A stretch of 64,000 nucleotides of DNA from Burkholderia sp. GAS332 (GCA_900142905.1 FSRV01000001.1:744001-808000), one strand, 5' to 3'. Positions 42,760 through 52,830 are shown, counted from the stretch's first letter. Made by a program: numbers and translations. Notes: a model not told the origin generated them from the letters alone.

Positions 42760-43803
42760 ATGCCGAAATCATTAAAATTCGATAGTTCATTATTGAGGCC
42801 AAAAGACGCCGAGGAGATATGGCGGGATGCTTTGCGGCCGATCTATGAAATCAAGCGGGCGGGCGAATTCAGGGCGAAGATTGAGACGTGGGACTTGGGA
42901 GGCAATATGTTGCTCACCTCGCATTCCGCCAAAGACGAAGTCCAATTTCAGCGGACCCGGCGGCAAATCGCGATCTCGGGGGTTGACCACTATCTTGTGC
43001 ACTGCCTGTTGGGCGGCGAGCTCGTCTCAGAATCTGCCGCGGGCCAGCAGAAGGTGCCGCTGCGGTCCGTCGCAGTGAGGGACATGGCTGTCGAAAACAT
43101 CGGGTTCGCTCGGGATGCGCCCATGCTGACGCTCAGCATTCCGCGCGCAGCGCTCGACAAGCGGATGCCTGAGGGGGCACGCTTGCACGGAGCGTCATTT
43201 GACGCGGGAGACCGGATCGGCGCTTTGGTGTCATCGCACATTTGCGCGCTCGCTCAAACATTGACCGACATGACGGTGGACGAGTCGCGGGTGGCAGCGG
43301 AAGCGACGCTGGGGCTCCTGGCGGCGTGCCTGCTGCCCAAGGCGGAGCGGGGCGCGTCCCGGGATGATCCGCGTTTGGCCCCGCTGCTTCGCGCGCAGGC
43401 CATGAGCTTGATTGAGCACCGGCTCGCGGAGCCGGAATTCGACGCCGAGGCGCTCCGGCGAGAGCTCAAGGTATCGCGCACGGCGCTGTATGGCCTGTTT
43501 GCCGAGAGCGGAGGCGTGGCCAGGCAGATTCGGGCGCGGCGCCTGGACGAAGCGATGCGCCGGCTCGCGGACCCGCGCCACGCTCGGCAACGGATCGCAG
43601 AGATCGCGTTCGCGGTCGGCTTTTCAAGCGAGCCGACATTCAATCGCGCGTTTCGCGAGCGATTCGGTTGCTCCCCTGGCGAAGCGCGGGCGGATGTGGA
43701 CGCGCGTGGCGCAAAGCCGCCGGAGGCGCAACAGCCGATTGGCAAGGCAACGAACGAAATCGCCGCGAAATACCAGGCCGCAATCAGGAATGTGCGCGAC
43801 TAG
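42760..43803 (+). CDS. AraC-family transcriptional regulator (island)
   Basis: 347 residues, GGGGA upstream of ATG 42760. The C-terminal double-HTH AraC DNA-binding domain lies at about residues 228-320 (FDAEALRRELKVSRTALYGL, IAEIAFAVGFSSEPTFNRA, FRERFGCSPGEARADV). The N-terminal 200 residues match the AraC-binding-domain type seen in regulators that respond to small molecules, including DHYLVHCLLGGEL. It is divergent from the CAP-lipoprotein operon, so regulation of that operon is likely by position. There is a further 20-30 residue tail after the HTH. Confidence 0.88.
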   Translation: MPKSLKFDSSLLRPKDAEEIWRDALRPIYEIKRAGEFRAKIETWDLGGNMLLTSHSAKDEVQFQRTRRQIAISGVDHYLVHCLLGGELVSESAAGQQKVPLRSVAVRDMAVENIGFARDAPMLTLSIPRAALDKRMPEGARLHGASFDAGDRIGALVSSHICALAQTLTDMTVDESRVAAEATLGLLAACLLPKAERGASRDDPRLAPLLRAQAMSLIEHRLAEPEFDAEALRRELKVSRTALYGLFAESGGVARQIRARRLDEAMRRLADPRHARQRIAEIAFAVGFSSEPTFNRAFRERFGCSPGEARADVDARGAKPPEAQQPIGKATNEIAAKYQAAIRNVRD

Positions 43804-43901
43804 AAATTTCGATTCATTCAGGCGTCGGGCCGGGAAAACGCGCGAGCTAGGGCTTATTGCTCCCGCTTGCGCGAGGATTGGCAAATTGGCTCGCCATGTG
43901 C

Positions 43902-43950
43902 AAAACAAAAAAGCCGCTGACCTTGTGAGTCAGCGGCTTTTTCTTGCAAC

Positions 43951-43967
<17 letters not shown>
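43902..43967. repeat. Right copy of the 66-bp direct repeat, overlapping tRNA-Met
   Basis: Identical to 39491-39556 except one base. It covers the last 17 nt of the tRNA (43951-43967) and its downstream terminator, GCCGCTGAC-CTTGTGA-GTCAGCGGC. This is where the island joins the intact tRNA. Confidence 0.93.
43908..43943 (-). terminator. Terminator of the tRNA-Met gene
   Basis: AAAAAGCCGCTGAC-CTTGTGA-GTCAGCGGCTTTTT, a stem flanked by A and T runs on both sides, so bidirectional. The same structure is copied at 39497-39531 in the left repeat. Confidence 0.85.
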
Positions 43968-44027
<60 letters not shown>

Positions 44028-44053
44028 GAAAGAAGCGAGATTATGAGGATAGG

Positions 44054-44076
44054 GCCGGGGGCTGTCAACCCCCGGC
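44054..44076 (+). terminator. GC-rich hairpin between tRNA-Met and the MHS gene
   Basis: GCCGGGGG and CCCCCGGC around CTGTCAA, then GCACAACTTTTTTC on the plus strand. It may terminate read-through between the two minus-strand genes; the T-run is on the other strand, so the function is unclear. Confidence 0.45.
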
Positions 44077-44114
44077 GCACAACTTTTTTCAAGTTGCCCC
44101 GTTCATCCCGTGTT

Positions 44115-45773
44115 TCAGTCCTGTGCGTAGATGTCCGAGTTCTTGGTTTCCTTGACGAACAGCATGCCGATCACGAGCGTAATGAGCGCGACCACAATCG
44201 GATACCAGAGCCCCGAGTAGATGTTGCCCTTGGCCGCCACGATCGCGAAGGCGGTCGCCGGCAGGAAGCCGCCGAACCAGCCATTGCCGATGTGATACGG
44301 CAGCGACATCGAGGTATAGCGGATGCGCGTCGGGAACATCTCCACCAGCATCGCCGCAATCGGCCCATAGACCATCGTCACGTAGATCATCATGATCGTC
44401 AGGATCACCACGCTCATCGGCCAGTTGATCTGCGACGGATCGGCCTTTGGCGGATAGCCGGCGGTCTTCAGCGTCGTAGCCAGGGTTTTGTCGAACACCT
44501 TGCCCTGGTCCTTGGCGTCGGCGGCCTTGCCGTCATACGTGTTGATCACCGTATCGCCGACCTTGATCTCCGCCAGCGTGCCCGCCGGCGCCGCGACGTT
44601 CTCGTAGTTCAAGCCGGCTTTCGAGAGCGCGCTCTTGGCGATGTCGCAGGAGCTCGTGAACTTCGCCGTGCCGACCGGGTTGAACTGGAACGAGCACTCG
44701 TCCGGATTCGCGATCACGACGATCGGTGCCTTTGCCGTAGCCGCTTCCAGTGCCGGGTTCGTGTAGTGAGTCAGCGCCTTGAACAGCGGGAAGTACGTGC
44801 AGGCAGCAATCAGCAGGCCGGCCATGATGATCGGCTTGCGGCCGATCCGGTCCGACAGCGAGCCGAAGAACAGGAAGAACGGCGTGCCGATCAGGAGTGC
44901 GATCGCGATCAGGATGTTGGACGTCGCGCCGTCGACCTTCAGCGTCTGCGTCAGGAAGAACAGCGTGTAGAACTGACCCGTGTACCAGACCACGGCCTGG
45001 CCGGCGGTCAGGCCGATCAGCGCGAGGATCACGATCTTCAGATTCTTCCACTGGCCAAATGCTTCGGTCAGCGGTGCCTTCGAGGTCTTGCCTTCAGCCT
45101 TGATGCGCGCGAACACCGGCGATTCATTCAGTTGCAGGCGAATCCACACCGACACGCCGAGCAGGAAGATCGACGCGAGGAACGGAATGCGCCAGCCCCA
45201 GGCGCCGAACGCGTCTTCGCCCATGGCCGTGCGCGCGCCGAGAATCACCAGCAGCGAGAGGAACAGGCCAAGCGTGGCGGTGGTCTGGATCCACGCGGTG
45301 TAGAAACCGCGGCGTCCCGCCGGCGCATGTTCCGCGACGTAGGTTGCCGCGCCGCCGTATTCGCCGCCGAGTGCAAGACCCTGTAGCAGGCGCATCGCGA
45401 TGAAGATCACCGGCGACGCCATGCCGATCGACGCATAACCGGGTAGGAAGCCGACCAGGAAGGTCGACAGGCCCATGATCACAATCGTGATGAGGAATGT
45501 GTGTTTGCGCCCGACCATATCGCCGAGGCGCCCGAATACGATCGCGCCGAACGGCCGCACCGCGAAGCCCGCTGCGAAGCTGAGGAGCGTGAAGATGAAG
45601 GCGGCAGTCGGATTGACGCCGGAGAAGAAGCTCTTGCTGATGAAGATCGCAAGTGAACCGGCCAGATAGAAGTCGTACCACTCGAAAACTGTACCTAGCG
45701 ACGATGCGAAGATCACCCGCTTCTCATCGTGCGTCATCGGCACGTGCGAGATTTGCCCGCCAACGGTAGCCAT
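44115..45773 (-). CDS. MHS-family transporter with a large inserted periplasmic domain
   Basis: A 552-residue symporter, about 100 residues longer than the MHS relative at 13716. MHS signatures are SSLGTVFEWYDFYLAGSLA, GRLGDMVGRKHTFL and RLLQGLALGGEYGGAATYVAEHA. Between TM8 and TM9 (about residues 340-440) an extra hydrophilic domain appears: NPALEAATAKAP, DECSFQFNPVGTAKFTSSCD with two Cys residues, and IKVGDTVINTYDGKAADA. Such loops in MHS proteins suggest a periplasmic binding function, but the substrate is unknown. It faces away from the two-component system genes' shared promoter region. Confidence 0.9.
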   Translation of the reverse strand: MATVGGQISHVPMTHDEKRVIFASSLGTVFEWYDFYLAGSLAIFISKSFFSGVNPTAAFIFTLLSFAAGFAVRPFGAIVFGRLGDMVGRKHTFLITIVIMGLSTFLVGFLPGYASIGMASPVIFIAMRLLQGLALGGEYGGAATYVAEHAPAGRRGFYTAWIQTTATLGLFLSLLVILGARTAMGEDAFGAWGWRIPFLASIFLLGVSVWIRLQLNESPVFARIKAEGKTSKAPLTEAFGQWKNLKIVILALIGLTAGQAVVWYTGQFYTLFFLTQTLKVDGATSNILIAIALLIGTPFFLFFGSLSDRIGRKPIIMAGLLIAACTYFPLFKALTHYTNPALEAATAKAPIVVIANPDECSFQFNPVGTAKFTSSCDIAKSALSKAGLNYENVAAPAGTLAEIKVGDTVINTYDGKAADAKDQGKVFDKTLATTLKTAGYPPKADPSQINWPMSVVILTIMMIYVTMVYGPIAAMLVEMFPTRIRYTSMSLPYHIGNGWFGGFLPATAFAIVAAKGNIYSGLWYPIVVALITLVIGMLFVKETKNSDIYAQD

Positions 45774-46003
45774 ATGTCGTCTCCAATATTGATATGTGCA
45801 CGCGGTCCGCCGGCAAAGGCGTTCCCGTGGAACCGATTATTGGAGTGGAAACTTACGGCGTACTGACGTGGCGGGGTGAAATGACAGTCCCGGCTACGTA
45901 GAGGGAATTTCAATCAAAAAACGTCAACTCGCATCTAAACTCTTTGAACGTTCGTCTAAGTTATCTCAATATTGCGGCGCCCCACGTGCGGGTCCTGGCG
46001 TCC

Positions 46004-47542
46004 TTAGGGTAAGTCCCGTGCCCGTTCAAGCACGTGCAAGCTGACACGCACAAGCGTTCCGGCAAGCCGCGGGGTGGTTTGATAGACGTTATCGTCGATC
46101 GTCATCTCCCCGCCGTGCATCGTCGTGATCTCGCGGACGATCGCGAGCCCGAGGCCGCTGCCATCGCCTTCGCGGCCGAGAATCCGGTAAAAGCGCTCGA
46201 CCACCCGCGAGCGCTCGGCCACCGGAATGCCGAGCCCGGTGTCTTCCACCTCCAGATGCACGCGCCGCGCCGTCACGTCGTGCCGTACCCGCACGGTGAT
46301 CCGCCCACCCGCCGGCGTGTAACGGATCGCGTTGTCGATCAGATTCGACAGCATTTCGCGCAGCATGACCGGATTGCCGTCGACTTCGACTGGCTCCTCG
46401 GGCGCTTCGTAGCCGAGGTCCATCTGCTTGGCGAGCGCGGCTTGCACCCAGTCGCGCACTGCGCTGCGCGCCACTTCGCCCACTTCGACGGGTGTGAAAA
46501 TCTGGCCCGACATGCGGTTTTCCGCGCGCGCCAGCGCCAGCAGCTGGGTGACGAGACGCGCCGCCTGCTCCGAACTGGTGGCGATCTGTTCTAGCGAGCG
46601 GTGGACTTCCGCGGAGGCGTCCTGGCGCAGCGCAAGCTCAGCCTGGGTGCGCAGACCGGCAAGCGGCGTTTTCATCTGGTGCGCGGCGTCGGCGATAAAG
46701 CGCTTCTGTAACTCCATGTTCTGTGCGAGGCGCGTCAGCAGATCGTTAAACGAGGTCACCAGCGGCTCGATTTCCGGCGGCGCGCGGCGGGCGTCGAGCG
46801 GCGACAGATCGTCCGGGCGGCGCGCGCGAATATGCGCCTGCAGGGCATGCAGCGGCGCGAGTCCGCGCGACAGGCCGAACCACACTAGCAGGATCGCCAG
46901 CGGCAGGATCACGAACTGCGGCAGGATCACGCCTTTGATGATGTCGTTGGCGAGCTGGCTGCGTTTGTCGAGCGTCTCGGCGACCTGCACCAGCACCGGC
47001 TGCGCGCCGGGCGTCTGCGGAAACTCGACGGTCGTATAGGCGACGCGGATATCGTTGCCGCGCAGCACGTCGTCACGGAATTCGACGAGGCCCGGCGGCG
47101 GCCGGTCTTCCTCGTGCGGCAGCGGCATGTCGCGCTCGCCGCCTACCAGTTCGCCACGCGTGCCGAGCACCTGATAGAACACGCTGTCGACGTTGTCGGC
47201 GCGCAGAAAGTCGCGGGTGGAGTCGGGCAGCGATAATTCGGCCACGCCGTTGATCGGATGAATCTGGCGGGCGAGCACGTAGGCGTCGGTTTCCAGCGCG
47301 CGGTCGAATGGGCCGTTGGCGATCGACTTGGCGACCAGGTAGGTGACCGCAAGGCTCATCGGCCAGAGCAGCAGCAGCGGCGCCAGCATCCAGTCCAGAA
47401 TTTCGCCGAACAGCGAGCGCGGGCGCGCCTCGGCGGCGGCTTCGGTTTCGTCGGGTGGGGCGAACGGATTGGCGTAGCGCTCGTCGCGCGCCTCGTCGAG
47501 GTCCGCCGCGTGCGCCGTAGCGCGGTCTGCGCGTGCGGACAT
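46004..47542 (-). CDS. Sensor histidine kinase, TctE-like
   Basis: A 512-residue membrane kinase. TM1 is at about 50-72 and TM2 at 203-224 with a periplasmic sensor of 130 residues between. HAMP follows (about 225-280), then the phospho-acceptor His288 in IADAAHQMKTPLAGL. The ATP-binding site has the N-box NLIDNAIRYT, G1 DTGLGIP and G2 GDGSGLGLAIV. Its partner gene for the response regulator is 9 bp upstream on the same strand. Such pairs next to recA are usual in Burkholderia. The stimulus, perhaps a tricarboxylate as in TctDE, is not shown by the sequence. Confidence 0.92.
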   Translation of the reverse strand: MSARADRATAHAADLDEARDERYANPFAPPDETEAAAEARPRSLFGEILDWMLAPLLLLWPMSLAVTYLVAKSIANGPFDRALETDAYVLARQIHPINGVAELSLPDSTRDFLRADNVDSVFYQVLGTRGELVGGERDMPLPHEEDRPPPGLVEFRDDVLRGNDIRVAYTTVEFPQTPGAQPVLVQVAETLDKRSQLANDIIKGVILPQFVILPLAILLVWFGLSRGLAPLHALQAHIRARRPDDLSPLDARRAPPEIEPLVTSFNDLLTRLAQNMELQKRFIADAAHQMKTPLAGLRTQAELALRQDASAEVHRSLEQIATSSEQAARLVTQLLALARAENRMSGQIFTPVEVGEVARSAVRDWVQAALAKQMDLGYEAPEEPVEVDGNPVMLREMLSNLIDNAIRYTPAGGRITVRVRHDVTARRVHLEVEDTGLGIPVAERSRVVERFYRILGREGDGSGLGLAIVREITTMHGGEMTIDDNVYQTTPRLAGTLVRVSLHVLERARDLP

Positions 47543-47551
47543 GGGCGTCTT

Positions 47552-48334
47552 CTATTTGTAGTGATGGCTCGCCGGCATCGCGGCCGACGGGGGCGAGGAG
47601 GGCGGCTCGGATTCGGTGGGGGCGTGCGGCGCGAGCGTGTTGGCGCTCAGGTTCACGTTCGAGGGCAGGGCGGCTTTTTCGAGGCAGTACCCGAGGCCCC
47701 GCACGGTGATGATGCGTACACCGCTCGGCTCGATCTTCTTGCGCAGCCGGTGCACGTAGACTTCGATCGCGTTATTGCTGACTTCCTCGCCCCATTCGCA
47801 CAGATGGTCGACGAGCTGTTCCTTCGACACCAGCCGGCCGATCCGTTGCAGCAGGACTTCGAGCAAACCGAGTTCGCGCGCCGACAGGTCGATCACCTGC
47901 TCGTTGACATAGGCAATCCGGCCGACCTGATCGAACGACAGCGACCCATGCCGCACCACCGTCGGGCCGCCGCCCGCGCCGCGCCGTGTCAAGGCGCGCA
48001 CGCGCGCCTCGAGTTCGTTCAGCGCGAAGGGTTTGGCCATGTAATCGTCGGCGCCGAGGTCAAGGCCTTTGACGCGTTCGTCGACGCTGTCCGCGGCCGT
48101 GAGAATCAGCACCGGCACGGTCGAGTTGCGGGCGCGCAGGCGGCGCAGCACCTCGAGCCCCGACATGCGCGGCAGGCCCAGATCGAGGATCAGCAGGTCG
48201 AAAGTTTGCATCGACAGCGCGGTGTCGGCCTCGACACCGTTCTTCACATGATCGACGGCATAGGCCGATTGGCGGAGTGATCGAACCAGACCGTCCGCGA
48301 GTATGCTGTCGTCTTCGGCAATCAGAATTCGCAT
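47552..48334 (-). CDS. OmpR/PhoB-type response regulator, TctD-like
   Basis: 260 residues from ATG 48334 (MRILIAEDDSILADGL). The receiver has Asp7-Asp8-like acidic EDD, phospho-acceptor Asp in LLILDLGLPRMSG, Thr in ILTAADS and Lys in YMAKPFALNE. The winged-helix effector follows (IEVYVHRLRKKIEPSGVRI, TVRGLGYCLE). About 35 extra residues rich in Pro and Ser trail after the usual end. First gene of the pair with the histidine kinase. Target genes unknown. Confidence 0.92.
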   Translation of the reverse strand: MRILIAEDDSILADGLVRSLRQSAYAVDHVKNGVEADTALSMQTFDLLILDLGLPRMSGLEVLRRLRARNSTVPVLILTAADSVDERVKGLDLGADDYMAKPFALNELEARVRALTRRGAGGGPTVVRHGSLSFDQVGRIAYVNEQVIDLSARELGLLEVLLQRIGRLVSKEQLVDHLCEWGEEVSNNAIEVYVHRLRKKIEPSGVRIITVRGLGYCLEKAALPSNVNLSANTLAPHAPTESEPPSSPPSAAMPASHHYK

Positions 48335-48470
48335 GGTGTGCCAACCTGGCCTAGCCGGCACCGTGGGGTGTTCCCCTGGCGCACAGCGGTCTCCGAAAAT
48401 TATTGTGGGTAGTTGGGCAGTGCGACGGTAAAAATGCGCGTTCGCATGAGAATCGCGCTTGCCAAAACTA

Positions 48471-48486
48471 CTGTTTTTTTATACAG
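48471..48486. promoter_or_regulatory. LexA (SOS) box of recA
   Basis: CTGT-TTTTTTAT-ACAG matches the CTGT-N8-ACAG LexA consensus. It lies about 95 bp upstream of the recA start, so recA is SOS-regulated. Confidence 0.9.
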
Positions 48487-48578
48487 TGTCTGAGTTTCGT
48501 GTGCTGTCCTTCAAGAATCTTGAAAACGGGGGCCGCACATCTGCCTCAGACGCCGTTCATCATAGCAAAGGACGATTC

Positions 48579-49655
48579 ATGGAAGAAAGCAAGAAAGGCT
48601 CGGCTGGACTGACTGCTGAAAAGGGCAAGGCACTCGCTGCCGCGCTCGCGCAGATCGAAAAGCAGTTCGGCAAAGGGTCGGTCATGCGGCTCGGCGCAGG
48701 TGAGGCGGTCGAAGACATCCAGGTGGTCTCAACCGGATCGCTCGGTCTCGACATCGCGCTGGGCGTCGGCGGTTTGCCGCGTGGCCGTGTGGTCGAAATT
48801 TATGGCCCGGAATCATCCGGTAAAACCACGCTGACGTTGCAAGTCGTCGCCGAAATGCAGAAGCTCGGCGGCACGGCAGCGTTTATCGACGCGGAACACG
48901 CGCTGGACATCCAGTATGCGCGCAAGCTCGGCGTGAACGTCAACGACCTGCTGGTTTCGCAGCCGGACACTGGCGAACAGGCGCTCGAAATTGCCGACGC
49001 ACTGGTGCGCTCGGGCTCGATCGACATGATCGTGATCGACTCGGTCGCGGCACTCGTGCCGAAGGCTGAAATCGAAGGCGAAATGGGCGACTCGCTGCCG
49101 GGTCTGCAAGCGCGTCTGATGTCGCAAGCGCTGCGCAAGCTCACCGGTACGATCAAGCGCACGAACTGCCTCGTGATCTTCATCAACCAGATCCGTATGA
49201 AGATTGGTGTGATGTTCGGCAACCCGGAAACCACCACGGGTGGTAACGCGCTGAAGTTTTACGCGTCGGTGCGTCTGGACATTCGCCGGATCGGTTCGAT
49301 CAAGAAGAACGACGAAGTGATCGGTAACGAAACGCGCGTGAAAGTGGTGAAGAACAAGGTTGCGCCGCCGTTCCGAGAAGCGATTTTCGACATTCTGTAC
49401 GGCGAAGGCATTTCCCGTCAGGGCGAAGTCATCGACCTCGGCGTGCAGGCGAAAATCGTCGACAAGGCCGGCGCCTGGTACAGCTACAACGGCGAACGTA
49501 TCGGTCAGGGTAAGGACAACGCGCGCGAATTCCTGCGTGAAAATCCGGACATCGCCCGTGAGATCGAAAACCGCATCCGTGAATCGCTGGGCGTGAATGC
49601 CATGGCGGAAGCGGTGGCCGCTGGCGCAGGCGCTGAAGTCGCGGACGAAGAGTAA
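48579..49655 (+). CDS. recA: Recombinase RecA
   Basis: Strand exchange in homologous recombination and co-protease of LexA. 358 residues from ATG 48579 ([17 protein letters not shown]); the frame is open to 48459 but the upstream part is not RecA. Walker A GPESSGKT is at 76-83. [20 protein letters not shown] carries Walker B, and [21 protein letters not shown] is the conserved end region. It is the first gene of the recA-recX pair, with recX starting 7 nt after the recA stop. Confidence 0.98.
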   Translation: MEESKKGSAGLTAEKGKALAAALAQIEKQFGKGSVMRLGAGEAVEDIQVVSTGSLGLDIALGVGGLPRGRVVEIYGPESSGKTTLTLQVVAEMQKLGGTAAFIDAEHALDIQYARKLGVNVNDLLVSQPDTGEQALEIADALVRSGSIDMIVIDSVAALVPKAEIEGEMGDSLPGLQARLMSQALRKLTGTIKRTNCLVIFINQIRMKIGVMFGNPETTTGGNALKFYASVRLDIRRIGSIKKNDEVIGNETRVKVVKNKVAPPFREAIFDILYGEGISRQGEVIDLGVQAKIVDKAGAWYSYNGERIGQGKDNAREFLRENPDIAREIENRIRESLGVNAMAEAVAAGAGAEVADEE

Positions 49656-49662
49656 CCATCAC

Positions 49663-50601
49663 GTGATACGCAAGGGCCGGCCGCCGTCCAACGCTGGACA
49701 AAACGCGGATGGCCCGCGTGACGGTGGCGACGATTCGTTCGAGTCGTCGTCATCCTCTTCGTCGTCGCCTTCCTCCTCATCGACTTCCCGGTCCACCCGG
49801 TCGTTTGGGCGGTCGTCGGGAAATTCGTCGAGTAGCTCGTTCAGTCGTTCATCCGGTTCATCGTTCGGCAAATCTTCTGGAAGCTCTTTCGGGCGTTCCA
49901 CTTCACGTTCGCCGCGCTATCCGGCGGACAACTCAGCCGCTCAGCGCTCATCCGCATCAGATTCCGATCCCTTTGCCGCAGCCGGCGAGGCCGATCCGTT
50001 CGAGTCGTTCGATGCTCACGATCGCGCTTCAGGTCGTCAATCTCCCTCTGAATCTTCCGAGCAGGCTGCAGCGGACCCGTCCGAAACCACCTATACCCGC
50101 TCGCGCCGCACACCTGGCGAGGCGAAGCCGGAACAGGACGATGCAAAAAAATCCCAACGCCCGGCTCGTTCGCTAAAAGGCCGAGCACTCGGCTATCTAT
50201 CCCGGCGTGAATACAGCCGCGCCGAACTGGCGCGCAAGCTGAAGCCGTTCGTCGAGGAAACCGATTCACTCGACACTTTGCTCGATTCGCTGGAAGCCGA
50301 AAACTGGTTGTCCGATTCGCGTTTTGCTGAAAGCCTGATCCATCGGCGCTCGTCGCGGTTGGGCGCGAGCCGGATCGTCGGCGAATTGAAGCAGCATGCG
50401 GTGGACCAAACGCTGGTCGAAGAGGCCAGTGCGCAACTGCGCGAAACCGAACTGGCCCGTGCTCAAGCCGTTTGGCGGAAGAAATTCGACCGGCTTCCCG
50501 AAACTGCCGCCGAGCGAGCCAAGCAGGCACGCTTTCTGGCGTCGCGCGGTTTCTCGGGCGCTACGATTGGCAAAATTCTCAAAGGGTTCGACGAGGAGTG
50601 A
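49663..50601 (+). CDS. recX: RecX regulatory protein with a long serine-rich N-terminal extension
   Basis: RecX inhibits or modulates RecA filaments. From GTG 49663 it has 313 residues; only the last 150 or so (SLKGRALGYLSRREYSRAEL, DSLEAENWLSDSRFAESLI, RFLASRGFSGATIGKIL) form the RecX repeats, near the 166 of E. coli RecX. About 140 N-terminal residues are low complexity: Ser runs (SSSSSSSSPSSSSTSRSTR), FGRSSG-type repeats and Asp/Ala/Pro stretches. The GTG is the first start after the recA stop and is supported by the 7-nt gap. The extension looks disordered. Confidence 0.9.
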   Translation: MIRKGRPPSNAGQNADGPRDGGDDSFESSSSSSSSPSSSSTSRSTRSFGRSSGNSSSSSFSRSSGSSFGKSSGSSFGRSTSRSPRYPADNSAAQRSSASDSDPFAAAGEADPFESFDAHDRASGRQSPSESSEQAAADPSETTYTRSRRTPGEAKPEQDDAKKSQRPARSLKGRALGYLSRREYSRAELARKLKPFVEETDSLDTLLDSLEAENWLSDSRFAESLIHRRSSRLGASRIVGELKQHAVDQTLVEEASAQLRETELARAQAVWRKKFDRLPETAAERAKQARFLASRGFSGATIGKILKGFDEE

Positions 50602-50787
50602 TGCGGCGATCCGCTGCGCTGTCTCGTTTGGCGCACAGCTCATGCTGGATACCTGTGCGCTCCCCCCCTTTGAGATAGCGTCTGCCGCGCTCCCCGGCTT
50701 GCCGGGCGGCCCTGCGCATTCCGACCTGTCTCAAATACCCAGTATGCTAAAATTCATGGGTTTTCCAATCCGGCCTTTCCTTCCCGC

Positions 50788-51537
50788 ATGCCGCTCTCCC
50801 CGCCAGTATCCCGTCAGTTGCGCCACCGTCGCGCAATCAGAGCGGAAGCCTATGAGCGAGCCGATGGCCTGTGGGATGTGGAAGCGTGCTTGACCGACGA
50901 AAAACCGCGCGATGTGGTGCTTGCGTCGGGCGTCCGGCCCAATGGTCAGCCGATCCATGAACTCTGGCTTCGCATCACCATCGATCGCAAGCTCAACGTC
51001 GTCGACGCCGAAGCGTCGTCCGACTGGGTGCCCTATCCAGGGTTGTGCCAGGCCAGCAATCCCGCCTATCGTGCCCTCATCGGGCTCAATCTGTTCAACA
51101 ACTTCCGTCGCGATGCTGCCCGTTTGCTGGCCGGCACGGCTGGCTGCACACATCTCACCGAGTTGTGCGCGTTCCTGCCGACCGCTGCAATCCAGGCGTT
51201 CGCCGGCGACGTGTGGAACACCAATGAAGGCACGCCGGGCGCAGCGGCGAGTTCCGGGACCGAGCAGGCCAGAAGCAAAGACAGCACAGACGAGCATTCC
51301 AACAACAAACCGCCATTCCAGCTGGGACGCTGCCACGCGCTGCGTTTCGATGGCGAGGCGGTGCAACAGTTTTATCCGCGCTGGTATGGCCGCGCTCCGT
51401 ATACAGCGGATCGCGCGGCATCGTCAGGCGACGGGGCAGCCCGCCAGACAGGTGAGGGCGGCAACGCGTCCGGCATGAACGACGGCAGCGGAAACGATGT
51501 TCAATCCAACTCTCAGACTGAAGGGAATCACGCATGA
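50788..51537 (+). CDS. DUF2889 family protein
   Basis: 249 residues. The conserved part ([58 protein letters not shown]) matches DUF2889, a family common beside recX and sucC in Burkholderiales. The function is unknown. A Ser/Gly/Asn-rich low-complexity tail ([11 protein letters not shown]) closes the protein. Its TGA overlaps the sucC start by 4 bp (ATGA), so the two genes are translationally coupled. Confidence 0.88.
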   Translation: MPLSPPVSRQLRHRRAIRAEAYERADGLWDVEACLTDEKPRDVVLASGVRPNGQPIHELWLRITIDRKLNVVDAEASSDWVPYPGLCQASNPAYRALIGLNLFNNFRRDAARLLAGTAGCTHLTELCAFLPTAAIQAFAGDVWNTNEGTPGAAASSGTEQARSKDSTDEHSNNKPPFQLGRCHALRFDGEAVQQFYPRWYGRAPYTADRAASSGDGAARQTGEGGNASGMNDGSGNDVQSNSQTEGNHA

Positions 51538-52703
51538 AGATTCACGAGTACCAGGGTAAGGAAATCCTGCGGAAATTCGGCGTCGCGGTACCGCGCGGCA
51601 AGCCGGTCTTCTCGGTGGATGATGCGGTCAAGGCCGCGGAAGAGCTCGGCGGCCCGGTATGGGTCGTGAAGGCTCAGATCCACGCGGGTGGCCGTGGCAA
51701 GGGCGGCGGCGTGAAGGTCGCCAAGTCGCTGGAACAGGTTCGTGAATTCTCGAACCAGATCCTCGGCATGCAGCTCGTCACGCACCAGACCGGTCCGGAA
51801 GGCCAGAAGGTGAATCGTCTGCTGATCGAAGAAGGCGCTGACATCAAGAAGGAACTGTATGTCGGCCTGGTGATCGATCGCGTTTCGCAGAAGATCGTCG
51901 TGATGGCATCGAGCGAAGGCGGCATGGACGTCGAAGAAGTCGCGGAAAAGACGCCTGAGCTGATCCACAAGATCGCCGTCGATCCGGCGACCGGTCTGAA
52001 AGACGCTGAAGCCGACGAGCTCGCCACGAAGATCGGCGTGCCCGCCGCTTCGCTGCCGCAAGCACGCGCGATCCTGCAAGGTCTGTACAAGGCATTCTGG
52101 GAAACCGACGCATCGCTGGCCGAAATCAACCCGCTGATCCTGACCGGCGACGGCAAGGTCATCGCGCTGGACGCCAAGTTCAACTTCGATTCGAACGCAC
52201 TGTTCCGTCACCCGGAAATCGTCGCGTATCGCGATCTGGACGAAGAAGATCCGGCTGAAGTCGAAGCGTCGAAGTTCGACCTCGCGTACATCTCGCTCGA
52301 CGGCAACATCGGCTGCCTCGTGAACGGCGCTGGCCTCGCAATGGCAACGATGGACACCATCAAGCTGTTCGGCGGCGAACCGGCGAACTTCCTGGACGTG
52401 GGCGGTGGCGCCACGACCGAGAAGGTCACGGAAGCGTTCAAGATCATGCTGAAGAACCCGAACCTGACGGCGATTCTGGTCAACATTTTCGGCGGCATCA
52501 TGCGCTGCGACGTGATCGCGGAAGGCGTGATCGCGGCGTCGAAGGCCGTGTCGCTGAAGGTGCCGCTCGTGGTCCGCATGAAGGGCACGAACGAAGACCT
52601 GGGCAAGAAGATGCTCGCTGAATCCGGCCTGCCGATCATTGCGGCAGACAGCATGGAAGAAGCGGCTCAGAAGGTCGTCGCGGCCGCTGCGGGCAAGGCG
52701 TAA
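51534..52703 (+). CDS. sucC: Succinate-CoA ligase, ADP-forming, beta subunit
   Basis: A TCA-cycle enzyme that makes succinate and ATP from succinyl-CoA. It has 389 residues, matching E. coli SucC (388). The ATP-grasp opening [20 protein letters not shown] and the CoA-domain block [19 protein letters not shown] are present. [18 protein letters not shown] and [17 protein letters not shown] mark the CoA-ligase domain. Start ATG 51534 overlaps the DUF2889 stop. sucD follows at 128 bp. Confidence 0.98.
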   Translation: MKIHEYQGKEILRKFGVAVPRGKPVFSVDDAVKAAEELGGPVWVVKAQIHAGGRGKGGGVKVAKSLEQVREFSNQILGMQLVTHQTGPEGQKVNRLLIEEGADIKKELYVGLVIDRVSQKIVVMASSEGGMDVEEVAEKTPELIHKIAVDPATGLKDAEADELATKIGVPAASLPQARAILQGLYKAFWETDASLAEINPLILTGDGKVIALDAKFNFDSNALFRHPEIVAYRDLDEEDPAEVEASKFDLAYISLDGNIGCLVNGAGLAMATMDTIKLFGGEPANFLDVGGGATTEKVTEAFKIMLKNPNLTAILVNIFGGIMRCDVIAEGVIAASKAVSLKVPLVVRMKGTNEDLGKKMLAESGLPIIAADSMEEAAQKVVAAAAGKA

Positions 52704-52830
52704 GCCAAACCCCAAGCGCGTTTACCAGGATTACGAATGGCGGCGCGTGTGTGATGCATGAGCGGCGCGGGCGAAGAACATCCCGCCGCGCCACGCACCA
52801 CCGCGACGCCAAACGAACAGAGGTTTATAC

